A stretch of 9,802 bases of DNA, taken from Candidatus Heimdallarchaeota archaeon (GTDB lineage Archaea; Asgardarchaeota; Heimdallarchaeia; Heimdallarchaeales; Heimdallarchaeaceae). Position 1 is the first letter of the stretch, and every line of letters starts with the position of its first letter. The notes beneath the pieces were generated by a model. That model searched no databases, had not been told where the DNA came from, and saw nothing but the letters and a program-made list of their open reading frames with translations. The stretch lies in contig JAUVXQ010000035.1 of NCBI GenBank assembly GCA_030603505.1, positions 1 to 9,802 on the forward strand, in the 5' to 3' direction. A program made the position numbers and the translations under genes. This document shows, piece by piece, positions 1-5,490 of this stretch.

Positions 1-357
1 TGGTTTGAAGCTAATCCCGGATTGTTCATAAGACTTGCTAACAATCCATTTCAAGATTTAGCTGTAAAAGCAAACACTCCAATTCCTTTAGTTAGCGTTG
101 CCTTAGACAACAATCAAAAAAAACCAGATATAAAGAGCTTCACATTGAAGGAATTCGAGCATTTGATAATTACTCTTTCAGAGAACAAAAACGCTTTCAT
201 TCTATACTTGCCTTTTATCTCTGAACACCTCTCAAAGATTCCTTTGAACTCACAAGATTTCATTATTAATAGTATAGCAATCTCACAAAAAATCGATCTG
301 GCAAGATTAACAAATATAGTGAATATTATTCTAGATGAAAATAGAAAGAAAACTTAA
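1..357 (+). CDS. 3' end of an unrecognised protein (partial, runs off left edge)
   Basis: The frame is open from the first base to the TAA at 355-357 and gives 118 residues beginning WFEANPGLFIRLANNPF. A TTG at 22 could in principle start it, but no Shine-Dalgarno sequence precedes it and the frame continues upstream, so I treat this as a C-terminal fragment. The visible part is mixed charged and hydrophobic, with helix-like stretches (SFTLKEFEHLIITLSE, then NSQDFIINSIAISQKIDL). There are no cysteines, no obvious membrane segment and no motif I recognise. It converges on the DUF655 gene: the two stop codons overlap within the palindrome TTAA (354-357). In many archaea ksgA follows DUF655 on the same strand; this gene is on the opposite strand and does not look like a methyltransferase. 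Function unknown. Confidence 0.65.
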   Translation, partial: WFEANPGLFIRLANNPFQDLAVKANTPIPLVSVALDNNQKKPDIKSFTLKEFEHLIITLSENKNAFILYLPFISEHLSKIPLNSQDFIINSIAISQKIDLARLTNIVNIILDENRKKT

Positions 358-1022
358 GGTTTTCTAGTGAATAACCTGTATTTCTCATCTTGATTAGTTA
401 GTTCCTTCATTATTCTTGCAATGATTAGTTTTCTTGGATCTGATACTTTTGTTCTAGAAGCTATATCTTCAAAAGAAGTGAAGTTAACTTTTGTTCTTTC
501 CGCAATCAGATTTTCAAGATGTGTAGTACCTATACCTGGTAATAATTTGAAAGAATGCATTCTAGAAGTAACTAGGGATGCTTTGTTGAACCAATTAACG
601 AATCTAAATTCTTGTTTGTTGACAATTTCAATTATACATTCTTCTAGGATTCTCTCTGATGAAGATGCTAAATCGTTAAAACCTATTCGTCTCTTGATTC
701 GATTAATGACTTTTCTATTATCTTTCCCTATCCCGATTCTAACTAAAGGTTGGATATTTACTCCTCTTCTTGGAGTTAACTCTAGTAAAGTAAACCAAAT
801 TTCACCAATAGCTTGAACAACAGCTTCTCTCTGGGAAAACGGATTAGGATCTGTGGGGCTTCCTTCTGATAAAAAGGCTAATGTCCAAGCATATTCTTCG
901 TATTTTCTTTGCTTGTCCATACTACCTCCTCCATCAGACCTATTATAGTTTGCTCGATAGTTGTCTTGTTTCTTTCCGTAGCTGGAAGAGCGGTCTCTAT
1001 TTCTTGAGTTTCTATCGGACAT
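354..1022 (-). CDS. DUF655 family protein with C-terminal helix-hairpin-helix
   Basis: Archaeal DUF655 protein, probably a nucleic-acid-binding housekeeping protein of unknown exact role. Family hallmarks visible: EYAWTLAFLSEG near residues 43-54, GEIWFTLLEL at 73-82, an IGIGKDNRK segment near 96-104, EFRFVNWFNKA at 138-148 and HSFKLLPGIG at 156-165. The last starts a helix-hairpin-helix-like region that continues through FEDIASR and ends in the typical RIMKEL...YRLF tail. The first 34 residues are low-complexity (Ser, Arg, Asn, Gly, Tyr) and unlike the conserved core. An internal ATG at 918-920 (residue 35) has a near-perfect Shine-Dalgarno, so the true protein may be 188 residues; the upstream ATG at 1022 has only a weak GTGGG before it. 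The gene is last in the eL21-Rpo4-DUF655 cluster and is 213 bases from rpoF, so it may have its own promoter. Confidence 0.9.
   Translation of the reverse strand: MSDRNSRNRDRSSSYGKKQDNYRANYNRSDGGGSMDKQRKYEEYAWTLAFLSEGSPTDPNPFSQREAVVQAIGEIWFTLLELTPRRGVNIQPLVRIGIGKDNRKVINRIKRRIGFNDLASSSERILEECIIEIVNKQEFRFVNWFNKASLVTSRMHSFKLLPGIGTTHLENLIAERTKVNFTSFEDIASRTKVSDPRKLIIARIMKELTNQDEKYRLFTRKP
918..932 (-). promoter_or_regulatory. Strong internal Shine-Dalgarno and ATG inside the DUF655 gene
   Basis: On the minus strand GGAGGAGGT is followed by AGT and then ATG, so the GGAGG core sits 7 bases before an in-frame ATG. The ORF from this ATG starts MDKQRKYEEYAW, right at the conserved domain. The same bases encode Gly-Gly-Gly-Ser in the longer reading, so the match could be a by-product of a glycine linker. 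Confidence 0.45.
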
Positions 1023-1133
1023 TTGAACCCACTACTAATCTATACTTTAGTTATTATGTATTATTTTACACATATAGTTATTTAATCATTTTACTTTTAT
1101 TGTTTTCTTTGATTCTATATTGATATATTTTAC

Positions 1134-1160
1134 TTTAAAGAGTTTCCAATTTAAAGAGTT
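1134..1160. repeat. Two 11-bp direct repeats, 16-bp period
   Basis: TTTAAAGAGTT occurs at 1134-1144 and again at 1150-1160, in the rpoF-DUF655 gap. Read on the minus strand each copy is AACTCTTTAAA, which could be a TATA-like promoter element for DUF655 or a tandem operator half-site. The distance to the DUF655 ATG at 1022 is over 110 bases, long for a leader. The rest of the 1023-1235 gap is A/T-rich with no ORF or RNA signature that I can see. Confidence 0.4.
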
Positions 1161-1164
1161 CTTT

Positions 1165-1198
1165 TTAAAACAGCTAAAAATTGATGAGAAAAATTCTC
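1165..1198 (-). terminator. Possible weak terminator after rpoF
   Basis: Downstream of the rpoF stop on the minus strand, GAGAA and TTCTC (plus-strand 1186-1198) form a 5-bp stem with a 3-base loop, followed by a T-rich stretch (ATCAATTTTTAGC, then TTTT). The stem is short and the T-runs are interrupted, so this may only be chance in AT-rich DNA. Confidence 0.3.
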
Positions 1199-1235
1199 CT
1201 AGTAATAGTCTTTAATCCTATGTGACTTCTGAGTT

Positions 1236-1562
1236 TCATTCTCTAAGCAAATCAAGCATTTTTTCAACCTCTTCTGTAGAATAAACCCGTGATGCATCTT
1301 GAATAAATACTCGGAGTTCATCCAAAATTTCAGGCATGAAATTCACAATGCTAATTGCGATTTGTTCTGTTAACTCAAATTCAGTCATTAATTTCTTAAT
1401 CAAAGTTTTTGCTTGCTTACTAGTAATTTTTGATGAACGCTGTGCATGCTCTAAAGCTATTCGTTGTAAGTAATTTAACTCTCCTGCTTTCTTTCTTTTA
1501 TTGAATATGGATACAACTTCAGGAAATGAAACGGGTTTTTTATCTAATGTTTCTTTAGGCAT
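1236..1562 (-). CDS. rpoF: DNA-directed RNA polymerase subunit Rpo4 (F, Rpb4 family)
   Basis: Archaeal Rpo4/RpoF, homologue of eukaryotic Rpb4 and Rpc17, which forms the stalk of RNA polymerase with Rpo7/E. The 108-residue length matches archaeal Rpo4. The N-terminal part (PVSFPEVVSIFNKRKKAGEL) is the tip-associated segment. The rest is the all-helical HRDC-like fold typical of the family, with LEHAQRSSKITSKQAKTLIKK and the characteristic AISIVNFMPEILDELRVFI, followed by a final helix (STEEVEKMLDLL). The start is supported by GGTG (1571-1574) 8 bases before the ATG. It lies 50 bases downstream of rpl21e on the same strand, the conserved archaeal order eL21-Rpo4, and the two are probably co-transcribed. 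Confidence 0.93.
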   Translation of the reverse strand: MPKETLDKKPVSFPEVVSIFNKRKKAGELNYLQRIALEHAQRSSKITSKQAKTLIKKLMTEFELTEQIAISIVNFMPEILDELRVFIQDASRVYSTEEVEKMLDLLRE

Positions 1563-1612
1563 TTAGCTCACACCAATAAATAGTGATTATAATATTTAAT
1601 ATTCTAATAAAT

Positions 1613-1903
1613 CTATTTGGCAATATAAACATGCTCTGGTCTTGCAATGATTTGTTTAATAGCATTACCATCTTTGATCTTGATAACATAGCATCTTCCA
1701 CGAACTTCAGAAATTACTCCAAACTTTCCATGATATCTTCTATGTGGCATGCCTTTTTGAATCGCAGGATCAATTTTTACAACTACTTTATCTCCCACTT
1801 TGTACTTTATTAGTAATCTACCTAAAGGTTGCATTCCTTTCTCTCGTGGGGTTTTTTTGAATAATCTTCTAGTACTGTGTCTGTATCCTTTGGAGTTAGG
1901 CAT
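1613..1903 (-). CDS. rpl21e: Large-subunit ribosomal protein eL21 (L21e)
   Basis: Ribosomal protein eL21 of the 50S subunit, a family found in archaea and eukaryotes but not bacteria. The 96-residue length is typical. Diagnostic sequence: an N-terminal SKGYRHSTRRLFKK basic tail, REKGMQPLGRLLIKYKVGDKV, then the conserved IDPAIQKGMPHRRYHGKFG and RGRCYVIKI, ending in a PEHVYIAK close to the usual PEHL motif. The fold is SH3-like and rRNA-binding. The ATG is preceded by GTGAT 5 bases upstream, which pairs with the anti-Shine-Dalgarno region in the extended GGAGGTGATC register. It heads the eL21-Rpo4-DUF655 cluster; its promoter is probably the TATA-like element at 1947-1960. Confidence 0.96.
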   Translation of the reverse strand: MPNSKGYRHSTRRLFKKTPREKGMQPLGRLLIKYKVGDKVVVKIDPAIQKGMPHRRYHGKFGVISEVRGRCYVIKIKDGNAIKQIIARPEHVYIAK

Positions 1904-1946
1904 TATTCATCACTTCTATGTTATTATTGTTGTCTGGCTAAGATTG

Positions 1947-1960
1947 CATTTAAAAATCTT
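1947..1960 (-). promoter_or_regulatory. Likely rpl21e promoter (TATA box, proximal copy)
   Basis: Minus strand AAGATTTTTAAATG: an AAG purine element followed by a TTTTTAAA TATA-like box. A start site about 26 bases downstream would fall near 1928, giving a leader of about 25 bases before the rpl21e ATG. An exact second copy lies 44 bases upstream. Confidence 0.5.
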
Positions 1961-1990
1961 ATTTTGGACACGAAATGAAACATTGACCCC

Positions 1991-2004
1991 CATTTAAAAA
2001 TCTT
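1991..2004 (-). promoter_or_regulatory. Second copy of the same promoter-like 14-mer
   Basis: Exact 14-base repeat of the element at 1947-1960, in the same orientation, 44 bases further upstream. It could be an alternative rpl21e promoter with a start site near 1972, or a duplicated factor-binding element. Confidence 0.4.
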
Positions 2005-2041
2005 TACTTTAACTTGTTTCAATTAATTCAGAATATAAAAT

Positions 2042-2083
2042 GTAAAAAGAAAAAATAAGTGGGAAAAAATCCCCTTACTTATT
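2042..2083 (-). terminator. Hairpin and U-tract terminator of the dehydrogenase gene
   Basis: On the minus strand AATAAGT (2077-2083) pairs with ACTTATT (2054-2060) and GGGA with TCCC inside it, an 11-bp stem with a 3-base bulge. It is followed directly by TTTTTCTTTTT. The stem contains the last codons and the TAA stop (2075-2077) of the dehydrogenase. It separates that gene from the ribosomal cluster. Confidence 0.75.
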
Positions 2084-3136
2084 CATGATTCGAACTATGT
2101 CTTTAGCTACATCCAAAGTTGAAGAGCTACCCCCTAAATCGTAGGTTCTAACCTTCCCTTCCTTTAGATTTATTTTAATAGCATCTTCTAATTGTTTAGC
2201 CATCTCAGTTTCACCAAGCCAATCAAACATTAACATTGTTGAAAGAATAGCTGCAATAGGATTGACTTTATATTGACCGGCGTATTTTGGAGCACTACCA
2301 TGTGTTGGCTCAAAAAGGGCAAATGAATCTGAAGTTGAAGCGGATGCTGCAAAACCCAAACCACCAACAAGTTGTGCAGTGAGATCTGATACAATATCAC
2401 CAAACATATTAGTAGTTACAATTATTCCGTAGTTTTGAGGATTTTTAATTAGTTGCATGCACATAGCATCTATATTTTGTTTCCATACCTCAATATCAGG
2501 ATAATCTTTTGCTACTTCATCAGCAACTCTAAGAAACATCCCATCTGTAGCTCGAATAACATTTGCTTTGTGAACTAGTGTTACTGTTGGATAGTTGTTC
2601 TTTTTAGCATATTCAAATCCCTTTTTGACAATTCTTCTACAACCTTCTTCAGTAAACACCCTGCAGGACACAGTTGTCTTTTTTTGGTCGAATTTTTTGA
2701 ATACTTTAACATCTTGTAATTCTGTAGTGTCATAAAATTCTATTCCAGCATAAAGTCCTTCTGTATTTTCTCTGAAAACCACTAAATCTAAATCATCACG
2801 ATAATTTAACGGATTTCCTTCATATGCTTTACAAGGACGCATGTTACTGTACAGATTAAAAATTTGTCGTAATCTAACTATGGGTGATCTATATCCAGAA
2901 ACATTTGGTTTAGAAGTTATTGCCCCAAATAAAGCGGCATCTGTTTCCTTCAACATTTCAACTGTTCGTTCTGGTAAAGCATCACCTTCTTTTTCCCAGA
3001 AGACCCATCCAATATCACCAGGGATAAATTCTGCATTGAAGTCTGTACCTTCATCTATTACAATTTTAGCTGCTTCTAAGACATCATTTCCTATCCCATC
3101 GCCAGGCATAAATGCAATTTTATATTTCTTAGTCAT
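2075..3136 (-). CDS. Isocitrate/homoisocitrate/isopropylmalate dehydrogenase family enzyme
   Basis: Beta-decarboxylating dehydrogenase that oxidises and decarboxylates a 2-hydroxy-3-carboxy acid with NAD(P). I chose ATG 3136 (353 residues, MTKKYKIAFMPGDGIG) because GAGGT at 3146-3150 lies 9 bases before it; the ATG at 3145 abuts the same GAGGT. Seen, numbered from 3136: substrate loop SPIVRLR with Ser84 and Arg90, Arg100 in NMRP, Tyr129 in LYAGIE, catalytic Lys190 in VHKANV, Asp223, Asp247 and Asp251 for metal, and the cofactor segment HGSAPKYAGQYKVNP. Lys284, Tyr285 and Val291 match the NADP-binding residues of bacterial isocitrate dehydrogenase rather than the Asp of NAD enzymes. The Asn that E. 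coli isocitrate dehydrogenase has two residues after its substrate Ser is Ile86 here, so isocitrate is not certain and homoisocitrate is a serious alternative. Isopropylmalate is less likely because Ser84 is kept. No leu, lys or TCA genes adjoin. Confidence 0.9.
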   Translation of the reverse strand: MTKKYKIAFMPGDGIGNDVLEAAKIVIDEGTDFNAEFIPGDIGWVFWEKEGDALPERTVEMLKETDAALFGAITSKPNVSGYRSPIVRLRQIFNLYSNMRPCKAYEGNPLNYRDDLDLVVFRENTEGLYAGIEFYDTTELQDVKVFKKFDQKKTTVSCRVFTEEGCRRIVKKGFEYAKKNNYPTVTLVHKANVIRATDGMFLRVADEVAKDYPDIEVWKQNIDAMCMQLIKNPQNYGIIVTTNMFGDIVSDLTAQLVGGLGFAASASTSDSFALFEPTHGSAPKYAGQYKVNPIAAILSTMLMFDWLGETEMAKQLEDAIKINLKEGKVRTYDLGGSSSTLDVAKDIVRIMNK

Positions 3137-3176
3137 TTTAGACATACCTCAGTTATGAATCCGCTAATACATGTAA

Positions 3177-3220
3177 ACCGAAACAAAAAGTAATAGTCCT
3201 TGTTTTTTATCTATTTCGGT
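3177..3220. repeat. Inverted repeat ACCGAAA / TTTCGGT around the dehydrogenase start site
   Basis: ACCGAAA at 3177-3183 and its exact reverse complement TTTCGGT at 3214-3220, arms 30 bases apart. One arm falls between the presumed TATA box and start site and the other in the leader of the minus-strand dehydrogenase gene. It could be an operator with helically phased half-sites or a leader hairpin. Confidence 0.4.
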
Positions 3221-3226
3221 GTGCTC

Positions 3227-3235
3227 TAAATTATA
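3227..3235 (-). promoter_or_regulatory. Likely TATA box of the dehydrogenase gene
   Basis: Minus strand TATAATTTA. A start site about 26 bases on would be near 3205, leaving a leader of roughly 60-70 bases before the start codon. Confidence 0.4.
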
Positions 3236-3237
3236 CC

Positions 3238-3489
3238 TTATGAAATTTCAGCCTAATCATCTTCAGATAGCAATTTAAGGCATACATTTTAACTTAGTTT
3301 TCAAAAATGAAAGCAGAAAACACAAACGATTTATTCACTAATTAATAATTCTCATAATTAATTAACTCACTGTTTAAAATTCCGGGAGATTCTATAAGAT
3401 AGCTTGAAATAACCAAACATATTATTATATTGTAGAACACAGAAATTTCGTAATAATTACGTGATTTACATTAATGCTACCTTAAGATA
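3238..3489. other. Divergent intergenic region without genes
   Basis: Between the promoters of the minus-strand dehydrogenase and the plus-strand 161-residue gene. No ORF longer than about a dozen codons and no RNA signature. Contents are an A/T-rich AATTAATAATT...AATTAATTAA stretch near 3342-3363 and the palindrome at 3449-3461. Confidence 0.5.
3449..3461. promoter_or_regulatory. Palindrome CGTAAT-A-ATTACG upstream of the 3534 gene
   Basis: A perfect 6-bp dyad around a central A, lying about 30 bases upstream of the TATA box at 3490-3499. The position fits an activator or regulator site for the 3534 gene. No matching second copy was noticed in the window. Confidence 0.35.
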
Positions 3490-3499
3490 AATATAAAAT
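3490..3499 (+). promoter_or_regulatory. TATA box of the 3534 gene
   Basis: AATATAAAAT. The start site predicted about 25 bases downstream (near 3518) lies after the ATG at 3504 but just before GGAGG at 3522, which argues that the GTG at 3534 is the real start, with a very short leader. Confidence 0.5.
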
Positions 3500-3521
3500 C
3501 TAAATGGGTATATTATACAGT

Positions 3522-3536
3522 GGAGGAAACCAAGTG
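3522..3536 (+). promoter_or_regulatory. Shine-Dalgarno and GTG start of the 3534 gene
   Basis: GGAGG (3522-3526), 7-base spacer AAACCAA, then GTG. This is the clearest ribosome binding site on the plus strand of the window and decides the start in favour of GTG over the upstream ATG at 3504. Confidence 0.7.
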
Positions 3537-4019
3537 TCGGAAGTAGAAAAGCCAACCAATGAAGATGAATGGGATACAGACACAGAAATTTACGTATATA
3601 GAATAACTGAAGGACTTCAAAGACTGAATAGTATAGGTTCAGTACAGTTCATACAAATCGATTTACCTCCTCTACCACTTCCTATCATAGAAGAATACAC
3701 AAAACTTTTCGATACTGCGATTGAAGACGGTTTATATGTTAATCAAACCATAGTTTTGGAACAGATGGATACTGGTGATTCATTTATGCGAGTTTTAAAC
3801 GCAATCAGAAAAATGTATCACGTTGCAAAATCTATCACGATCCAGGAAATACAAGTTGTAATAAATATTGATTATAAAGGAGAAAGCATGGACATAATTT
3901 TAACTTATGATCCAGCAAAACATGACATTAGTTTGGTTTCTGTTAGTCAAAAAGAAGATTTCTTCAAAATCTTGGAGTATGTGCGATTTTTCTGGTTGAA
4001 GTCTAGACCAAGAATTTAA
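3534..4019 (+). CDS. Unrecognised 161-residue soluble protein
   Basis: Read from the GTG at 3534, supported by GGAGG 7 bases upstream; an ATG at 3504 would add ten residues (MGILYSGGNQ) but lacks a Shine-Dalgarno and lies before the predicted transcription start. The N-terminus is strongly acidic (EKPTNEDEWDTDTE). An alternating strand-helix pattern follows: a VQFIQIDLPPLPLPIIEEYTK segment, a helix around SFMRVLNAIRKMYHVAK, strands IQVVINIDYKG and MDIILTYDP, and a basic end (FFWLKSRPRI). There are no cysteines, signal peptide or membrane helix. I do not recognise the family; the fold looks alpha/beta and cytosolic. It stands alone, with its own promoter and a U-rich terminator, ahead of the radical SAM gene, so no operon context suggests a role. 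Confidence 0.8.
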   Translation: MSEVEKPTNEDEWDTDTEIYVYRITEGLQRLNSIGSVQFIQIDLPPLPLPIIEEYTKLFDTAIEDGLYVNQTIVLEQMDTGDSFMRVLNAIRKMYHVAKSITIQEIQVVINIDYKGESMDIILTYDPAKHDISLVSVSQKEDFFKILEYVRFFWLKSRPRI

Positions 4020-4027
4020 GATTATAC

Positions 4028-4048
4028 TCTTTCTTTTTTCCTATTTTT
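4028..4048 (+). terminator. U-rich terminator after the 3534 gene
   Basis: Just after the TAA at 4017-4019 the plus strand reads CTTTCTTTTTTCCTATTTTTG, two T-tracts without a stem, typical of archaeal intrinsic termination. Confidence 0.5.
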
Positions 4049-4123
4049 GTGAATAGTTTTTATTTGTACATTAACATAGTTTTAATTATCACTTTAGATG
4101 AATTTAGGAAAATAAATAAATAA

Positions 4124-5485
4124 ATGGGATTTGTTTTGACAGAAAAAGAATTATCAAAAAATAATGCTTTTAAAATTAAAATTAATTTATCTGAAAATAT
4201 CCCATTTACCCTCTCCATTCCACGTGATGAGAATGTATTACAGATTAATAAGGGAGTTATGCAAGGAGAGGTTGATATTGAAAGTTTGAAATTGGAGCTT
4301 TCACAGAAATTTTCAATTAATATAAACTCGATTGATTTTCGAATAAATAAAACAAATGATGTTGTTGTTGAATTCAGTTCTGAATTGAAATTAGATCAAG
4401 AAACAATCATCAATGTTTTACAACAAACAATTTCTCAAGAGCTACCGCATACCTTGCGCAATAAAGATACAAAGAAACCTTTGATCTATATAACAAATGA
4501 CTTGTTTGGGATTCCATTAATTGGTTCAATCTATTTTGGTGTGATCGACAGAGGTACAAATTTATTACAAATTCGTCCCATCACTGGTTGCCCATTAAAT
4601 TGTCCTTTTTGCTCTGTGGATGAAGGGCCAATCTCTAAAACAAAATTAAGAGATTACATTGTTGATACAGATTATTTGGTCAAAACCTATAACTCCATTG
4701 TAGCAGAAAAAAAACTGAAAGAAGCTGAAGCACACTTAGATGGTCAAGGAGAACCAATGGCTTATCCATATCTGCCTGAACTGGTTCAAAAATTACAAGA
4801 AAATGAGAATACAAAAATTGTTTCAATACAAACAAATGGGTGGTACTTGACAGAACAATTGATAGATGAATTAGCTGAAGTGAATCTAACAAGAATTAAC
4901 CTTTCAATCAATGCACTAAGCTCTTCCCTAAGTAAAAAACTATCAGGAAAAGGTGATTATAGAATAGATAAAATGCTTGAATTAGCTGAATATATTGCTA
5001 ATTCAAAAATTTCTCTTCTCTTAGCTCCTCTTTGGATTCCAGGTATAAACGATCAAGATATTGAAGAAATCGTTCAGTTCTCATTAAAAGTAAATTCAAA
5101 TGAAACAAAGCATCCAACACTTGGTATTCAGAATTATCTGACTCATGATGTTGGGAGAAACATGAAAGGAATTCCACAGAAGAAATTTGCGGAGTTTAAC
5201 CAACAATTAAGGAAAATTGAGAAGAAATTTGGTGCAAAAAATTTGGTATTAAAACCTTATATGTTTAATACTTACAAAACAGAAATGATCCCGAATCCGA
5301 TGAAAATAAACGAGATTGTTACTGCTGAAGTTGTATTATTAGGTAGACAAATGGGAGAGGTTATTGTGAAAGCTAAAAATCGATTAATACATGTTTCTGA
5401 TGTAACTCATCTCTCTCTTGGTAAGAAAATAAAAGTTCGAATTACAAGAAATCGGCACAACATATTTTTTGCAGAATCAGTTTAA
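4124..5485 (+). CDS. Radical SAM protein, COG2100-like, with C-terminal OB/TRAM-like domain
   Basis: Fe-S radical enzyme of the archaeal COG2100 type; the reaction is unknown. Residues 1-130 form a family-specific alpha/beta N-terminal region. The radical SAM barrel follows, with the cluster motif CPLNCPFC (Cys156, Cys160, Cys163) extended as SVDEGP, then HLDGQGEP (204-211, the SAM-binding GEP motif), SIQTNG (234-239), TRINLSINAL (256-265) and APLWIPGIND (301-310). These match my memory of COG2100 (VDEG, DGQGEP, QTNG, PGIND). Residues about 400-450 (VVLLGRQMGEVIVKAKNRLIHV...KIKVRITRNRHNIFF) look like a TRAM/OB fold, as in tRNA-modifying MTTases, which suggests an RNA substrate, though this is inference. 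No clear Shine-Dalgarno precedes the ATG; AGGAAA lies about 13 bases upstream. It converges on pelota with 5 bases between stops and no obvious terminator. Confidence 0.92.
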   Translation: MGFVLTEKELSKNNAFKIKINLSENIPFTLSIPRDENVLQINKGVMQGEVDIESLKLELSQKFSININSIDFRINKTNDVVVEFSSELKLDQETIINVLQQTISQELPHTLRNKDTKKPLIYITNDLFGIPLIGSIYFGVIDRGTNLLQIRPITGCPLNCPFCSVDEGPISKTKLRDYIVDTDYLVKTYNSIVAEKKLKEAEAHLDGQGEPMAYPYLPELVQKLQENENTKIVSIQTNGWYLTEQLIDELAEVNLTRINLSINALSSSLSKKLSGKGDYRIDKMLELAEYIANSKISLLLAPLWIPGINDQDIEEIVQFSLKVNSNETKHPTLGIQNYLTHDVGRNMKGIPQKKFAEFNQQLRKIEKKFGAKNLVLKPYMFNTYKTEMIPNPMKINEIVTAEVVLLGRQMGEVIVKAKNRLIHVSDVTHLSLGKKIKVRITRNRHNIFFAESV

Positions 5486-5490
5486 CATAT

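Noticed and set aside
421..816. A 131-codon plus-strand ORF
   Set aside because: It lies wholly antisense to the well-supported DUF655 gene.
3338..3365. Near-palindromic AATTAAT-type stretch as an operator or replication element
   Set aside because: It is simple A/T-rich sequence, expected by chance in this composition.
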